From assembly GCF_019884725.1 (NCBI RefSeq), contig NZ_CP082322.1:1612001-1676000 (forward strand): DNA of 64,000 nt. The letters run 5' to 3'. Positions within the stretch are counted from its first letter, which is position 1. Each line of letters begins with the position of its first letter. Under the pieces are notes generated by a model. The model did not search any database. It was not told the origin of the DNA and saw only the letters and a list, made by a program, of their open reading frames with translations. The translations under genes were made by a program, and so were the position numbers. Shown in pieces: positions 35,194-43,758 of the stretch. The stretch is from Leucobacter tenebrionis. GTDB lineage: Bacteria > Actinomycetota > Actinomycetes > Actinomycetales > Microbacteriaceae.

Positions 35194-35229
35194 GGCTCCG
35201 CCCCTTCGACAGGCGCAGAAAGCGGAGCC
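35194..35229. terminator. Hairpin between convergent vapC and amidohydrolase genes
   Basis: GGCTCCGC (35194-35201) pairs with GCGGAGCC (35222-35229) across a 20-nt loop that contains a shortened copy of a CCCTTCGACAGGC-type repeat (full copy at 51983-52001). It lies between the two convergent stop codons. Confidence 0.5.
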
Positions 35230-35230
35230 C

Positions 35231-36931
35231 CTACCCCTCGTGCACGACGCGGCCGTCGACGACGGTGAGACGGATCGGAACCTCGGGCAGCTCGTCGGGC
35301 GAGACCGAGACCGGGTCGGCTCCCCACACCGTGAGATCCGCGACGGCGCCGGGTGCGAGCACGCCGCGATCCGCGTGGCCCCGCGCCCGCGCCGGCCACA
35401 GCGTGTAGGCCAGCAGGGCCTCCTCGCCGGTCAGGCGCTGCGAAGGCTCGAACACGTGCGCCGAGGCATCGCCGGGGGTGTGCCGCCCGCGCGCCCAGGC
35501 CATGCCGAGCCGCGGATCGCACTGCGCAACGGGCCAGTCGGAGCCGAGCACGAGCGTGACACCGGCATCGAGCACGTCGCGCACGCGGTAGCCGGTCTCG
35601 TCGCGTCCCTCGCCGAGCCGCATCGCCCAGCTGTCGCTGTGGTCCGCGGCCCGCCACTGCATGTGCAGCGGCTGCATCGAAGCGGTGACCCCCGCGACTC
35701 CGGCGCCGCTGCTCGCGACCGCGCGCAGCTGATCCACGTCAGCATCGGAGAGCACCTCGAGGTGCTCGATGGAGTGGAACGGAAGCCCGTCTCGCGCGGG
35801 CAGCGAGGCGTAGACGTCGAGCACCCGGCTCACCGCGTAGTCTCCGACGGCGTGCGTCGCGATGAGCATGCCGGCGTCGTGGTAGGCGCGCACGACGTCG
35901 CCGAAGCGCTCCCACGACGGCCAGAACGCCGAGCGCCCGTCGCCGCACGTGTCGGGCTCGTGCAGCCAGGCCGTGCCGGTGTCGATCACTCCGTCGCTGA
36001 ACAGTTTGATCGCGCCCGTCTGCCACAAACGCCCGCAACGATCCTTCGCCGCGATGACGCGGGCCACGTCGTCGTCGGTGTCGCCGACGGCGTGCCAGTG
36101 GTGCACCGTGACGCGGTGATCCAGCTCTCCCCGCTGCTCGAGTTCGGCCAGCAGCTCGACCGTGCGATCCTTGCCGTCCATGATGGCCCCGCCCGTGAGC
36201 CCGGCGGCGGCCAGCCTGCGGAACATGTCCCGCAGCGCGTCGCGCTCCTCGTCGTGCGACGGCTTCGGGGCGGCGTCGAAGAGCAGGTTGTAGGCCGTGG
36301 GTTCGCGCAGCTCTCCGGTCGGGATCCCTGAGGCGTCGACGACGATCTCGCTCGCGTCGTCGAAGTCGCGGGGGCCGGTGATGCCCGCCGCGGCGAGCGC
36401 GGGGGCCGTTCCGAGAGCGGTGTGCAGGTCGTAGCAGATGAGCGCGACGGGGCGGCCCGGGGCGGCGTCCTCGAGGAGATCGCCTCGCAGACCGGCCGGC
36501 TCACCGGCCCCCGGTCCCTCGTCTCCGTGCTCGAAGGCCTCGTACTCGAGATTCCAGCCGCGCAGCCAGGCCCCCTCGGGGAGGCGCGCGTGCTCGGCGG
36601 CGATCGCTGCGCGCAGCTCGGCGATGGTGCCGAGCCCGCCGAGGTCGATCCCGGCTGTCACGTCGGCCGCCCAGTGCGGGTGGGTGTGGCTGTCGAAGAG
36701 GCCGGGGGTCACGGTCGCGCCCGCGACATCGCGCACCTCGATGCCGGCATCGGATGCGGCGGCATCGGCGGCCGCAGCCGCAGCCGCAGCCGCCAGGATC
36801 GTCTCGTCGTCGCCGATCATCGCGATCCGGCCGTCCCTGACGAGGATCGCGGTGGCGTCGGAATCGGCATCCGTGTTGGTGCGCAATCGCGCGCCGACAA
36901 TGGCGAGGTCTCCCCCTGCGGTGGCGGTCAT
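35231..36931 (-). CDS. YtcJ-like amidohydrolase (metal-dependent hydrolase)
   Basis: 566 residues of the amidohydrolase_3 group: N-terminal composite-barrel strand, metal ligands in GLFDSHTHPHW (about 90), a middle FSDGVIDTGTAWL segment, ATHAVGDYAV (His ligand), SIEHLEV (His), and LGSDWPVAQCDPRLG (Asp). Members hydrolyse amide or formamide bonds; no substrate can be named. A run of Ala (residues about 45-60) precedes the catalytic domain. AAAGGA lies 6 nt before ATG 36931. Last gene of a four-gene operon with two amine oxidases and a cupin, so an N-acyl or N-formyl amine substrate is a reasonable inference. Confidence 0.85.
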   Translation of the reverse strand: MTATAGGDLAIVGARLRTNTDADSDATAILVRDGRIAMIGDDETILAAAAAAAAADAAASDAGIEVRDVAGATVTPGLFDSHTHPHWAADVTAGIDLGGLGTIAELRAAIAAEHARLPEGAWLRGWNLEYEAFEHGDEGPGAGEPAGLRGDLLEDAAPGRPVALICYDLHTALGTAPALAAAGITGPRDFDDASEIVVDASGIPTGELREPTAYNLLFDAAPKPSHDEERDALRDMFRRLAAAGLTGGAIMDGKDRTVELLAELEQRGELDHRVTVHHWHAVGDTDDDVARVIAAKDRCGRLWQTGAIKLFSDGVIDTGTAWLHEPDTCGDGRSAFWPSWERFGDVVRAYHDAGMLIATHAVGDYAVSRVLDVYASLPARDGLPFHSIEHLEVLSDADVDQLRAVASSGAGVAGVTASMQPLHMQWRAADHSDSWAMRLGEGRDETGYRVRDVLDAGVTLVLGSDWPVAQCDPRLGMAWARGRHTPGDASAHVFEPSQRLTGEEALLAYTLWPARARGHADRGVLAPGAVADLTVWGADPVSVSPDELPEVPIRLTVVDGRVVHEG

Positions 36932-36971
36932 CGATGGTCCTTTCGTGTGCTGGGGCGGTGGATCAGTGAGC

Positions 36972-38138
36972 TCAGTGCCTGCCGATGGCGCTGATACCCT
37001 CGCGGGGCGCCATGTCTCCGAAGCGAAGCGGGTTCCAGTGCTGCTGGAACTCCGCATCCCCCGTCCCTCCCTCGACGAGGTCGGCCAGGTACTCCCCCAT
37101 GAACGCCGCGTATTTGAAGCCCTCGCCCGAATCGCCGCAGGCGAGCACAACGCTCGGGTGGGTGCGGCCGATGACGAAGTCCCCGTCGCCCGAGTCGGTC
37201 CAGGTGCAGACCTGTGCGCCGAGCACGCGGGGCGTGATCGCGGTGAGGTCGCGCTCGACGCGGGCGCGGATCACCTCGGTGCGCTCCGGCCGCTCCTCCC
37301 GGTCGAGATCGTCTCCGAGGGTGCCGTCGTGGAGCCGGCGGAGCGGGTGATCGAGACCGACCTTGTACCCGGCGTCGCCGTTCGGCATCGCGTAGATGCC
37401 CGGCTCGTCGCCGATGGGGCAGTCGACGAGGCCGGGCAGGTCCGGGGCCGGGGGCGAGACCCGCGGATCGCCGAGGTACACCACCTGCTCGATGTACGGC
37501 GTGAGCGGCAGCGAGAGGTCGAGGCCGGGCAGCAGTTCGGCCGTGCCCGGGCCCGCGCTGACGAGAGCCTGATCCCCCTCGATGCTCTCCCCGTCGGCGA
37601 GATCGACGCGCACCGAGCGCTCCGCGGGCGCGATCCCGACCACACGGGAGCGAGGACGGTAGTCGCCTCCCGCCGCGACGAATGCCGCGAGCGCGCCCCG
37701 CAGCAATCGATCGGCGTGCACCACGCCGCCCTGCTCGACGAACAGCGCGTCGCGCCCGTCCGGCCGCAGCCCCGGGAAGGCTTCGGCGACGCGCTCAGCC
37801 TCGATCTGCTCGACCGGCTGGTCGATCGCCGTGAGCGCCTCTGCCACCGCGGGCAGCGACAGGTCATCGCGCCACAGGAGCCCGGCGCGGCGGAAGACGG
37901 GTTCGCCCAGCCGCTCGCTCAGCCGCTCCATCGCGGCGAGCGTGCCGAGCATCGCGCGGGCGCGCCACACCTGCGTGTCGGCGAGACGCCACAGGCGGGA
38001 ACTGCCGCCGTTCGAGGCGTACGGGCCGCCCGGCTCGAAGCGCTCGAGCAGCGTGACATCCCAGCCCCGATCCTGCAGTTGCAGCGCGGCCGGCAGGCCC
38101 CAGGCTCCCCCGCCGACGACGATCGCGCGATTGCTCAT
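36972..38138 (-). CDS. Monomeric sarcosine oxidase/N-methyltryptophan oxidase-like FAD oxidase
   Basis: 388 residues of the DAO family. AIVVGGGAWGLPAALQLQDRG at the N-terminus binds FAD, followed by SSRLWRLAD, a segment typical of MSOX/MTOX enzymes. Near the C-terminus QVCTWTDSGDGDFVIGR aligns with the region holding the Cys that is covalently linked to FAD in monomeric sarcosine oxidase, followed by CGDSGEGFKYA. It oxidises a secondary amine (N-methyl amino acid or similar), releasing peroxide. GAGGA lies 8 nt before ATG. It is 11 bp downstream of the cupin gene and 40 bp upstream of the amidohydrolase, so co-transcribed. Confidence 0.85.
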   Translation of the reverse strand: MSNRAIVVGGGAWGLPAALQLQDRGWDVTLLERFEPGGPYASNGGSSRLWRLADTQVWRARAMLGTLAAMERLSERLGEPVFRRAGLLWRDDLSLPAVAEALTAIDQPVEQIEAERVAEAFPGLRPDGRDALFVEQGGVVHADRLLRGALAAFVAAGGDYRPRSRVVGIAPAERSVRVDLADGESIEGDQALVSAGPGTAELLPGLDLSLPLTPYIEQVVYLGDPRVSPPAPDLPGLVDCPIGDEPGIYAMPNGDAGYKVGLDHPLRRLHDGTLGDDLDREERPERTEVIRARVERDLTAITPRVLGAQVCTWTDSGDGDFVIGRTHPSVVLACGDSGEGFKYAAFMGEYLADLVEGGTGDAEFQQHWNPLRFGDMAPREGISAIGRH

Positions 38139-38149
38139 GATCCGCGTCC

Positions 38150-38506
38150 TCAGTCGTCGATCGTGGTGAAGTGCTTGCGCAGCGGTTCGTGCACGCGCCA
38201 GACGCCCTTCCATCCGGAGGGCATGACCATCACGTCGCCCGGGCCGAACTCCTCGGGCGCCTGCCCCTCGACCTCGATCGTGACCCGACCCGCGAGGATC
38301 GTGCAGATCTCGGTGTAGCCGTTGCGCTCGGCCGTGAAGACACCCGGCGTGCACTCCCAGAGGCCCGTGTCGATGCGGTCTCCCGACCAGATGGTCGTCG
38401 AGGCCTCTGTCAGGGCGTCGGTGAGGGCTGTCGGCTTGGGTGCGTGGGCGCCGAGATCGGCTGCGGCCGTGTCGTGGGCAGCGTGGGTGAGGACGGTGTG
38501 GCTCAT
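38150..38506 (-). CDS. Small cupin-domain protein (DUF861/cupin_3)
   Basis: 118 residues with one cupin barrel: GLWECTPGVFTAERNGYTEICTIL, then GRVTIEVEGQ, then GPGDVMVMPSGWKGVWRVHEPLRKHF. This (S)-ureidoglycine-aminohydrolase-like type is often found beside PuuB-type amine oxidases. The metal-binding His residues of classical cupins are largely missing (one Glu and a late His remain), so a structural or regulatory role is as likely as catalysis. GAAGGA lies 5 nt before ATG 38506. Second gene of the four-gene operon. Confidence 0.85.
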   Translation of the reverse strand: MSHTVLTHAAHDTAAADLGAHAPKPTALTDALTEASTTIWSGDRIDTGLWECTPGVFTAERNGYTEICTILAGRVTIEVEGQAPEEFGPGDVMVMPSGWKGVWRVHEPLRKHFTTIDD

Positions 38507-38541
38507 GGGTTCCTTCGGGTCTCTTGGTGGGCGGCGGCGGA

Positions 38542-39912
38542 TCAGTGCCGGCCGGTGATGACGTCGGCGACGTGCGCGATGGGCGAGGTCTTCGCGCGAC
38601 CCGCGAGCTCGGCACGGTCGGCGACGCCGTAGGCCGCGTAGAGGCCCTTCGTCGCGATCCAGCGCAGCGGCTCCGGCTCCCACTTGCGCACGCGGTGGTT
38701 CACCCAGGGCAACGAGGCGATCTCGGTGTCGTCGCCGAGGATGAGATCGGTGATGGTGCGACCTGCCAGGTTGGTCGAGGTCACACCGGTGCCGACGTAG
38801 CCTCCGCCCCACGCGATGCCGGTCTCGCGGTCGAGCCCGACCGTCGCGGCCCAGTCGCGCGGCACGCCCAGCACACCGGACCAGACGTGGTCGATGGCCG
38901 CACCCCGGGTCGATGGGAAGAAGCGGTGCAGGATCTCGCTCAGCGTGTCGACAGTCACGAGCGGGGTCTGGCCGTCGGTGTCGGTCTTCGAGCCGAACTT
39001 GTAGGGCACGCCGCGCCCGCCGATCGCGATCCGGTCGTCGGCCGTGCGCTGCGCGTACATGTAGACATGCGCGAAATCGCCGAGCACCTCGCCCCGGCTC
39101 CAGTTCAGCTCCTCCCACACCTCGGCCGAGAGCGGTTCGGTCGCGATGAGCGAGGAGTTCATGGGGAGCCAGAGCCGGTGCAGGCCCTTGAGATTGGCGG
39201 TGAACCCCTCGGTCGCCCGCACCACGTACTCGGCGGAAACCGTGCCGTGCGTGGTGCGCACCCGGTGGGGCTCGATCTCGACGACGCGGGTGCGCTCGTA
39301 GATCTCGACTCCGAACCGCTCGACCGCGTCGGCGAGCCCGGCGGCGAGCTTCGCGGGTTGGATACGCGCGGCGTGCGGGTGCCACACCGCCGCGCGAGTG
39401 TTCGCGACATTGATCTTCGCCTGCGCCTCCGGCGCTTCGAGCAGTTCGAGGTCCGTGTACCGCCAGGTCTGCTCGGCCTCCGCGAACGCGCGGATCCGCG
39501 CTTCCTGGGCCGGCGTGTAGGCGACGTTGAACTCGCCGCCCTTCTTGATGTCGGCCTCGATGCCCTCGGCCTCGGTGACGCGGATCACCTCGTCGACGGT
39601 CTCGTTCATGGCGCGCTGGAAGCGCTCCGCGGCGTCGCGCCCGTGGGTCTTGACGTACTGCTCACGGCCCCCGGTGATCGCAGCCGTGAGCCAGCCGCCG
39701 TTCCGACCGGAGGCGCCGTACCCGGCGTGGCGCTGCTCGAGCATCACGACCCGAAGCTCGGGCCGGGCCTGCTTGAGGTAGTACGCGGTCCAGAGGCCGG
39801 TGTAGCCGGCGCCCACGATCGCCACGTCGGCGGTGAGGTTCCCCGGCAGCTCCGGGCGCGGCTTCGGGGCGCCGATCTGCTGCCACCAGTGGGACACGTT
39901 GCCGTTGATCAT
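38542..39912 (-). CDS. PuuB-like FAD oxidase (gamma-glutamylputrescine oxidase family)
   Basis: 456 residues. After a short N-terminal helix with HWWQQIGAP come the FAD-binding DVAIVGAGYTGLWTAYYLKQ and the loop RHAGYGASGRNGGWL, which is diagnostic of OrdL/PuuB oxidases; C-terminal GIAWGGGYVGTGVTSTNLAGR completes the FAD site. E. coli PuuB oxidises gamma-glutamyl-putrescine. No glutamyl-putrescine synthetase is in the window, so the exact substrate is open. First gene of the operon that continues with cupin, sarcosine-oxidase-like oxidase and amidohydrolase; GGAG lies 8 nt before ATG. Divergent from an MHS symporter gene with a palindromic site between. Confidence 0.85.
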   Translation of the reverse strand: MINGNVSHWWQQIGAPKPRPELPGNLTADVAIVGAGYTGLWTAYYLKQARPELRVVMLEQRHAGYGASGRNGGWLTAAITGGREQYVKTHGRDAAERFQRAMNETVDEVIRVTEAEGIEADIKKGGEFNVAYTPAQEARIRAFAEAEQTWRYTDLELLEAPEAQAKINVANTRAAVWHPHAARIQPAKLAAGLADAVERFGVEIYERTRVVEIEPHRVRTTHGTVSAEYVVRATEGFTANLKGLHRLWLPMNSSLIATEPLSAEVWEELNWSRGEVLGDFAHVYMYAQRTADDRIAIGGRGVPYKFGSKTDTDGQTPLVTVDTLSEILHRFFPSTRGAAIDHVWSGVLGVPRDWAATVGLDRETGIAWGGGYVGTGVTSTNLAGRTITDLILGDDTEIASLPWVNHRVRKWEPEPLRWIATKGLYAAYGVADRAELAGRAKTSPIAHVADVITGRH

Positions 39913-40219
39913 CTTCGATACTCCATCGCTCGCGAGTGCGTCGGATCCAAGAAATGCTTTGGACCCGCGATCTCCACGATACCGATCCGGCTCCCCTGGA
40001 GCATCTTTCGCAACGGATTCAGTATGCGTTTCGGTCGGGCGCTCACGATATTGTCAACAATCCCCGTTTCTAATGCCTATCCCATTTCCCCTCTCGACGG
40101 GGCGTACACTGGTTTCCGGCTCCTCACAAGGGCGCTGCACAGTCAATGGCGCTGAGCCATCGACACCACAACGACGTTGCGTGGCCGGCGCATCACCGCA
40201 ATCGAAAGCTGCTCCAATC
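39913..40219. promoter_or_regulatory. Divergent regulatory region with GntR-type palindrome ATTGT-CA-ACAAT
   Basis: This 307-bp gap separates the PuuB-like operon from the MHS symporter. ATTGTCAACAAT at 40050-40061 is a 5-bp inverted repeat with 2-nt centre, similar to sites of GntR-family repressors. No confident -35/-10 pair was found. Open frames crossing the region are shadows of flanking genes. Confidence 0.4.
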
Positions 40220-41629
40220 TTGTCCGCCACCTCCGCCACACCCACTCGACCGGGCGCCGCGCCCCGCAACAAGCCGTCGCGCGTCGTCCTCGCAAGCCTC
40301 ATCGGCACCACGATCGAGTTCTACGATTTCTACGTCTACGCGACCGCGGCCGTGCTCGTGTTCCCGGTCCTCTTCTTCCCCACGGGCAACGACACCACCG
40401 CGCTCATCGCCTCCTTCGCGACCTTCGGCGCCGCGATGCTCGCCCGCCCGGTGGGCGCCGTCTTCTTCGGGCACCTGGGCGACCGGCTCGGCCGGAAGAC
40501 CACCCTCGTCGCGTCGCTGCTCACCATGGGCATCGCGACCTTCCTCATCGGGCTGCTGCCGACTCACGAGAACATCGGGGTCTGGGCCGCGGTGCTGCTG
40601 CTCGTACTGCGCCTCGCGCAGGGTTTCGCCATCGGCGGGGAGTGGTCGGGCGCCGCACTCGTCGCCACGGAGAACGCGCCTCAGGGCAAGCGGGCCTGGT
40701 ACGGCACCTTCCCCCAGCTGGGCGCGCCCCTCGGCTTCATCATCGCCAACATGCTGTTCTTCGTGATCAACAACGCGCTGGCCGATCCCGCGCACCCGGG
40801 CGTCGCATCCGAGGCCTTCCTCAGCTGGGGCTGGCGGGTGCCCTTCCTGTTCTCGGCGATCATGGTGATCATCGGCCTCTGGGTGCGACTCCGCCTCGTC
40901 GAGTCGAGCGCATTCGAGAGCGCCAAGCAGAGCGGCAAGGTCACGCGCATGCCGCTCGCCGAGGCCTTCAAGCACCACTGGCGGGGCCTCATCCTCGGCA
41001 CCTTCGCCATGCTCGCGACCTATGTGCTGTTCTACCTGATGACGTCGTACACGCTCACCTTCGGCACGCGCCCCGGTCTCGAAGCCGCGCAGAGCGCCGC
41101 TGAAGCGGCGGGCGCACCCTTCGACGCGGCCGACTACGTGCCGGGGCTGGGCTACAGCTACAACGAGTTCATTCTGATGCTCGTGTTCGGGGTCGTCTTC
41201 TTCGGCATCTTCACGCTCGTCTCGGGTCCGCTGGCCGACCGCTTCGGGCGGCGCCGCACCCTCATCACCGTCACCGCGGCGATCGCGCTCTTCGGGTTCA
41301 CCTTCGTGCCGCTGCTGGGCGGCGGCACGGCGACCGTGATGTTCTTCCTGGCGCTCGGCTTCACGCTCATGGGCCTCACCTTCGGCCCGATGGGGGCGTT
41401 CCTGCCCGAGATGTTCCCGACCAACGTGCGGTACACGGGATCGGCCGTGGCCTACAACGTCTCGTCGATCCTCGGCGCGGCACTCGCCCCCATCGTCGCG
41501 GTGTGGCTGTGGGGCCTCGCCGACGGCAGCCCGGTGCTGGTCGGCTTCTACCTCACCGGGGCGGCGGTGTTGACGCTCATCTCGCTCATCCTGACGCCGG
41601 AGACCAAGGACGTCGACATGGAGGCCTGA
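40220..41629 (+). CDS. MHS-family MFS symporter (metabolite:proton)
   Basis: About 469 residues with 12 transmembrane segments. VVLASLIGTTIEFYDFYVYA is the diagnostic first helix of the metabolite:H+ symporter family (ProP, KgtP, ShiA); GHLGDRLGRKTTL and ADRFGRRRTLITV are the two MFS motif-A loops; RLAQGFAIGGEWSGAALV is the family TM4 segment. It imports a small charged metabolite such as a betaine, quaternary amine or organic acid. Start uncertain: TTG 40220 gives the usual 20-residue lead-in; GTG 40181 is also in frame. Divergent from the amine-oxidation operon, so it likely imports a substrate for it. Confidence 0.85.
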   Translation: MSATSATPTRPGAAPRNKPSRVVLASLIGTTIEFYDFYVYATAAVLVFPVLFFPTGNDTTALIASFATFGAAMLARPVGAVFFGHLGDRLGRKTTLVASLLTMGIATFLIGLLPTHENIGVWAAVLLLVLRLAQGFAIGGEWSGAALVATENAPQGKRAWYGTFPQLGAPLGFIIANMLFFVINNALADPAHPGVASEAFLSWGWRVPFLFSAIMVIIGLWVRLRLVESSAFESAKQSGKVTRMPLAEAFKHHWRGLILGTFAMLATYVLFYLMTSYTLTFGTRPGLEAAQSAAEAAGAPFDAADYVPGLGYSYNEFILMLVFGVVFFGIFTLVSGPLADRFGRRRTLITVTAAIALFGFTFVPLLGGGTATVMFFLALGFTLMGLTFGPMGAFLPEMFPTNVRYTGSAVAYNVSSILGAALAPIVAVWLWGLADGSPVLVGFYLTGAAVLTLISLILTPETKDVDMEA

Positions 41630-41650
41630 TCCGCCCCCTTCATAGGCGTC

Positions 41651-41704
41651 GAGAGGCGGATTTCGCAGGTGATCTTCGAGAAGCACCTGCGAAATCCGCC
41701 TTTC
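41651..41704. terminator. Bidirectional hairpin between convergent symporter and ABC genes
   Basis: 18-bp perfect arms (41654-41671 with 41684-41701), extendable to 21 bp including one G-T pair, around a 12-nt loop that can itself pair (CTT-CGAG-AAG). TTTC follows on the plus strand. Beyond it to the next stop (41786), a GC-rich stretch with an imperfect CCGCTC/GAGCGG hairpin was seen. Confidence 0.8.
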
Positions 41705-41785
41705 GGCGCATCCTGAGCCGGTTGGAACGCCGCCTGTCCACTCCGCTCCCTGCGGCAAGCTCAGCGAGCGGTGTCCCGCCTGGAG

Positions 41786-42976
41786 CTACGTCGTCGACTC
41801 GCCTGCCTCGCCGGTGTCCACGAGCAGCACCCCCGCGGGGATGCTCCACATCATCGCGACCTCGTCGCCGCGGTTGTGGATCCTCGCCTCCTGCCCGAGC
41901 CGCACCGCACCCTCGGTGCCGTCGGGCAGGCGCACGGAGTAGCGGCGCGACGCCCCCAGGTAGGTGACATCGGTGATCGTAACCGGGATGGAGTTCTCGT
42001 TCTCGCCCACGGGGGTGCCCGCGGTCTCGAGGCGCAGGTTCTCGGGTCGGATGAGGATCGCGAGATCCTCGTGCTCGGACTGGCCGTCGGCGACCACGCG
42101 GTGACCGGCGACCTCGATCGCGGTGCGGCGGTCTCCCTCCTTCACGCCCTTGCCGAGCAGCACGGTCGACTCCCCGAGGAAGCGCCCGACGAACAGCGTC
42201 TGCGGCGCCTCGTACAGGTCCTCGGACGTGCCCACCTGCTCGATCCGGCCGTTGTTGAACACGGCGATCCGATCCGACATCGACAGCGCCTCCTCCTGAT
42301 CGTGCGTGACGTACACGAACGTGGAGCCCACCTCCCGGTGGATGCGCTTGATCTCGCCTTGCAGCCACTCGCGCAGCTTCTTGTCGAGGGCGCCGAGGGG
42401 CTCGTCCATGAGCAGCACCCGCGGCTCGTAGACGAGCGCTCGCGCGAGGGCGACGCGCTGCTGCTGACCACCCGAGAGCTCGGACGGGTAGCGGTCGCCG
42501 TAGTCGCCCATGCGCACCATGCCGAGGGCGTCGGCCACCATCTTCCTCTGCTGCTCCTTGCCGATCTTGCGGCGCTGCAGCGGGTAGGCGATGTTCTCGG
42601 CCACCGTCTTGTGCGGGAACAGGGCGTAGTTCTGGAACACCATGCCGATGTCGCGCTTGTGCGGGGGCAGCTTCGCCACGGGCTTGCCGTAGATGTGCAG
42701 GTGCCCCTCGGTGACCGAGGTGAACCCGGCGATCATGTTGAGGGTCGTCGTCTTGCCCGAACCCGAGGGGCCGAGGAAGGTCATGAACTCCCCCGGCTCG
42801 ATCACGAGATCGATCTCGTCGACGACGGCCTTGTCGCCGTAGCGCTTGGTCACCCCGTTCAGGCTGATGCCGGCGTCGCCGATCTGGTGGATCGCCGAGG
42901 TGTTCAACCCCCCGGCCCTCAGCTGCTGCTCGTGCTCGTCGGGCACGGGGATCTCGTTGTGAGTCATAGCGTTCAC
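41786..42976 (-). CDS. potA: PotA-like ABC transporter ATP-binding protein (polyamine type)
   Basis: 396 residues. Walker A GPSGSGKTTT, Q-loop GMVFQNYALFPHKT, signature LSGGQQQRVALARAL, Walker B VLLMDEPLGALDKKLR and switch His THDQEEAL are all present, followed by a TOBE domain. An N-terminal extension of about 30 residues precedes the core. It energises import with the two permeases upstream. GTG 42976 overlaps the stop of the permease gene (GTGA); ATG 42967 is an alternative. Last gene of a binding-protein/permease/permease/ATPase operon in the order of spermidine/putrescine importers. Confidence 0.9.
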   Translation of the reverse strand: MNAMTHNEIPVPDEHEQQLRAGGLNTSAIHQIGDAGISLNGVTKRYGDKAVVDEIDLVIEPGEFMTFLGPSGSGKTTTLNMIAGFTSVTEGHLHIYGKPVAKLPPHKRDIGMVFQNYALFPHKTVAENIAYPLQRRKIGKEQQRKMVADALGMVRMGDYGDRYPSELSGGQQQRVALARALVYEPRVLLMDEPLGALDKKLREWLQGEIKRIHREVGSTFVYVTHDQEEALSMSDRIAVFNNGRIEQVGTSEDLYEAPQTLFVGRFLGESTVLLGKGVKEGDRRTAIEVAGHRVVADGQSEHEDLAILIRPENLRLETAGTPVGENENSIPVTITDVTYLGASRRYSVRLPDGTEGAVRLGQEARIHNRGDEVAMMWSIPAGVLLVDTGEAGESTT

Positions 42977-43758
42977 GCTACCGGTCGCTTTCTCTTCCTC
43001 GTGGCGAACTGCGCGACGAGCATCACGATCACCGAGGTGAACATCGTGATCACCGCCACCGCGGCCACAGTGGGGTCATTGGTCTGGGTGACGCTGTTGA
43101 AGATCTTCACGGGCAGCGTCTGCAAGGTCGGGGACTGGATGAACAGCGACAGGATCACCTCGTCGAACGAGGTGACGAACGCGAACAGCGCCCCCGCCGT
43201 CACACCCGGCGCGATCAGCGGCAGGGTGATGCTGAAGAACGTGCGCACCCGGCCCGCGCCCAGGGTCGCCGACGCCTGCTCCAGCCGCGGATCCAGGCCC
43301 TGCAGCGAGGCCATCACGTTCGTGATCACCAGCGGCATCGACACGATGGTGTGCGCGAGCACGAATCCGGGCAGCGTGCCCAGCAGATCCATGCGCAGGA
43401 ACAGCGAGTACAGGCCGACGGCGAGCACGATGCCGGGCACGATCAACGGCAGCAGGAAGTAGCCCTCCATGAGCCCCTTGCCCCTGAACTTCACCTTCGA
43501 CAGGCCCAGCGCTGCGAGCACGCCCACCGCGGTCGCCACGATCATCGTGAGCACGGCGACCTGCAGCGATGATCCCAGTGCCTGCAGCCACGACGGGTCG
43601 GTGACGAAGTTCTCGTACCATCGCGTCGAGAACCCCTTCGGCGGGAAGTTGAACGACGACGCCTCGTTGAACGACATCGGGATGATGATGAGCGTCGGCA
43701 CGATCAGCCACAGTACGATCAGCACCGAGAACGCCCCGAGGATGCGTTTGGAAGTCAT
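42973..43758 (-). CDS. potC: PotC-like ABC transporter permease (polyamine type)
   Basis: 261 residues, six transmembrane segments. LIVPTLIIIPMSFNEASSF and the coupling-helix EAA motif (LEQASATLGAGRVRTFFSITLPLIAPGV) are typical of PotC. It forms the channel with the PotB-like protein. The ATG overlaps the stop of the PotB-like gene (ATGA) and its own stop overlaps the start of the ATPase gene (GTGA), so all three are coupled. Confidence 0.9.
   Translation of the reverse strand: MTSKRILGAFSVLIVLWLIVPTLIIIPMSFNEASSFNFPPKGFSTRWYENFVTDPSWLQALGSSLQVAVLTMIVATAVGVLAALGLSKVKFRGKGLMEGYFLLPLIVPGIVLAVGLYSLFLRMDLLGTLPGFVLAHTIVSMPLVITNVMASLQGLDPRLEQASATLGAGRVRTFFSITLPLIAPGVTAGALFAFVTSFDEVILSLFIQSPTLQTLPVKIFNSVTQTNDPTVAAVAVITMFTSVIVMLVAQFATRKRKRPVA

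Noticed and set aside
35231..37150. Longer amidohydrolase frame starting inside the neighbouring oxidase gene
   Set aside because: The extra residues are antisense-like noise in another frame of the upstream gene; ATG 36931 has an SD and a normal family N-terminus.
39833..40219. N-terminal extension of the MHS symporter frame
   Set aside because: Overlaps the start of the divergent oxidase gene and its control region; MHS proteins have only a short lead before the first helix.
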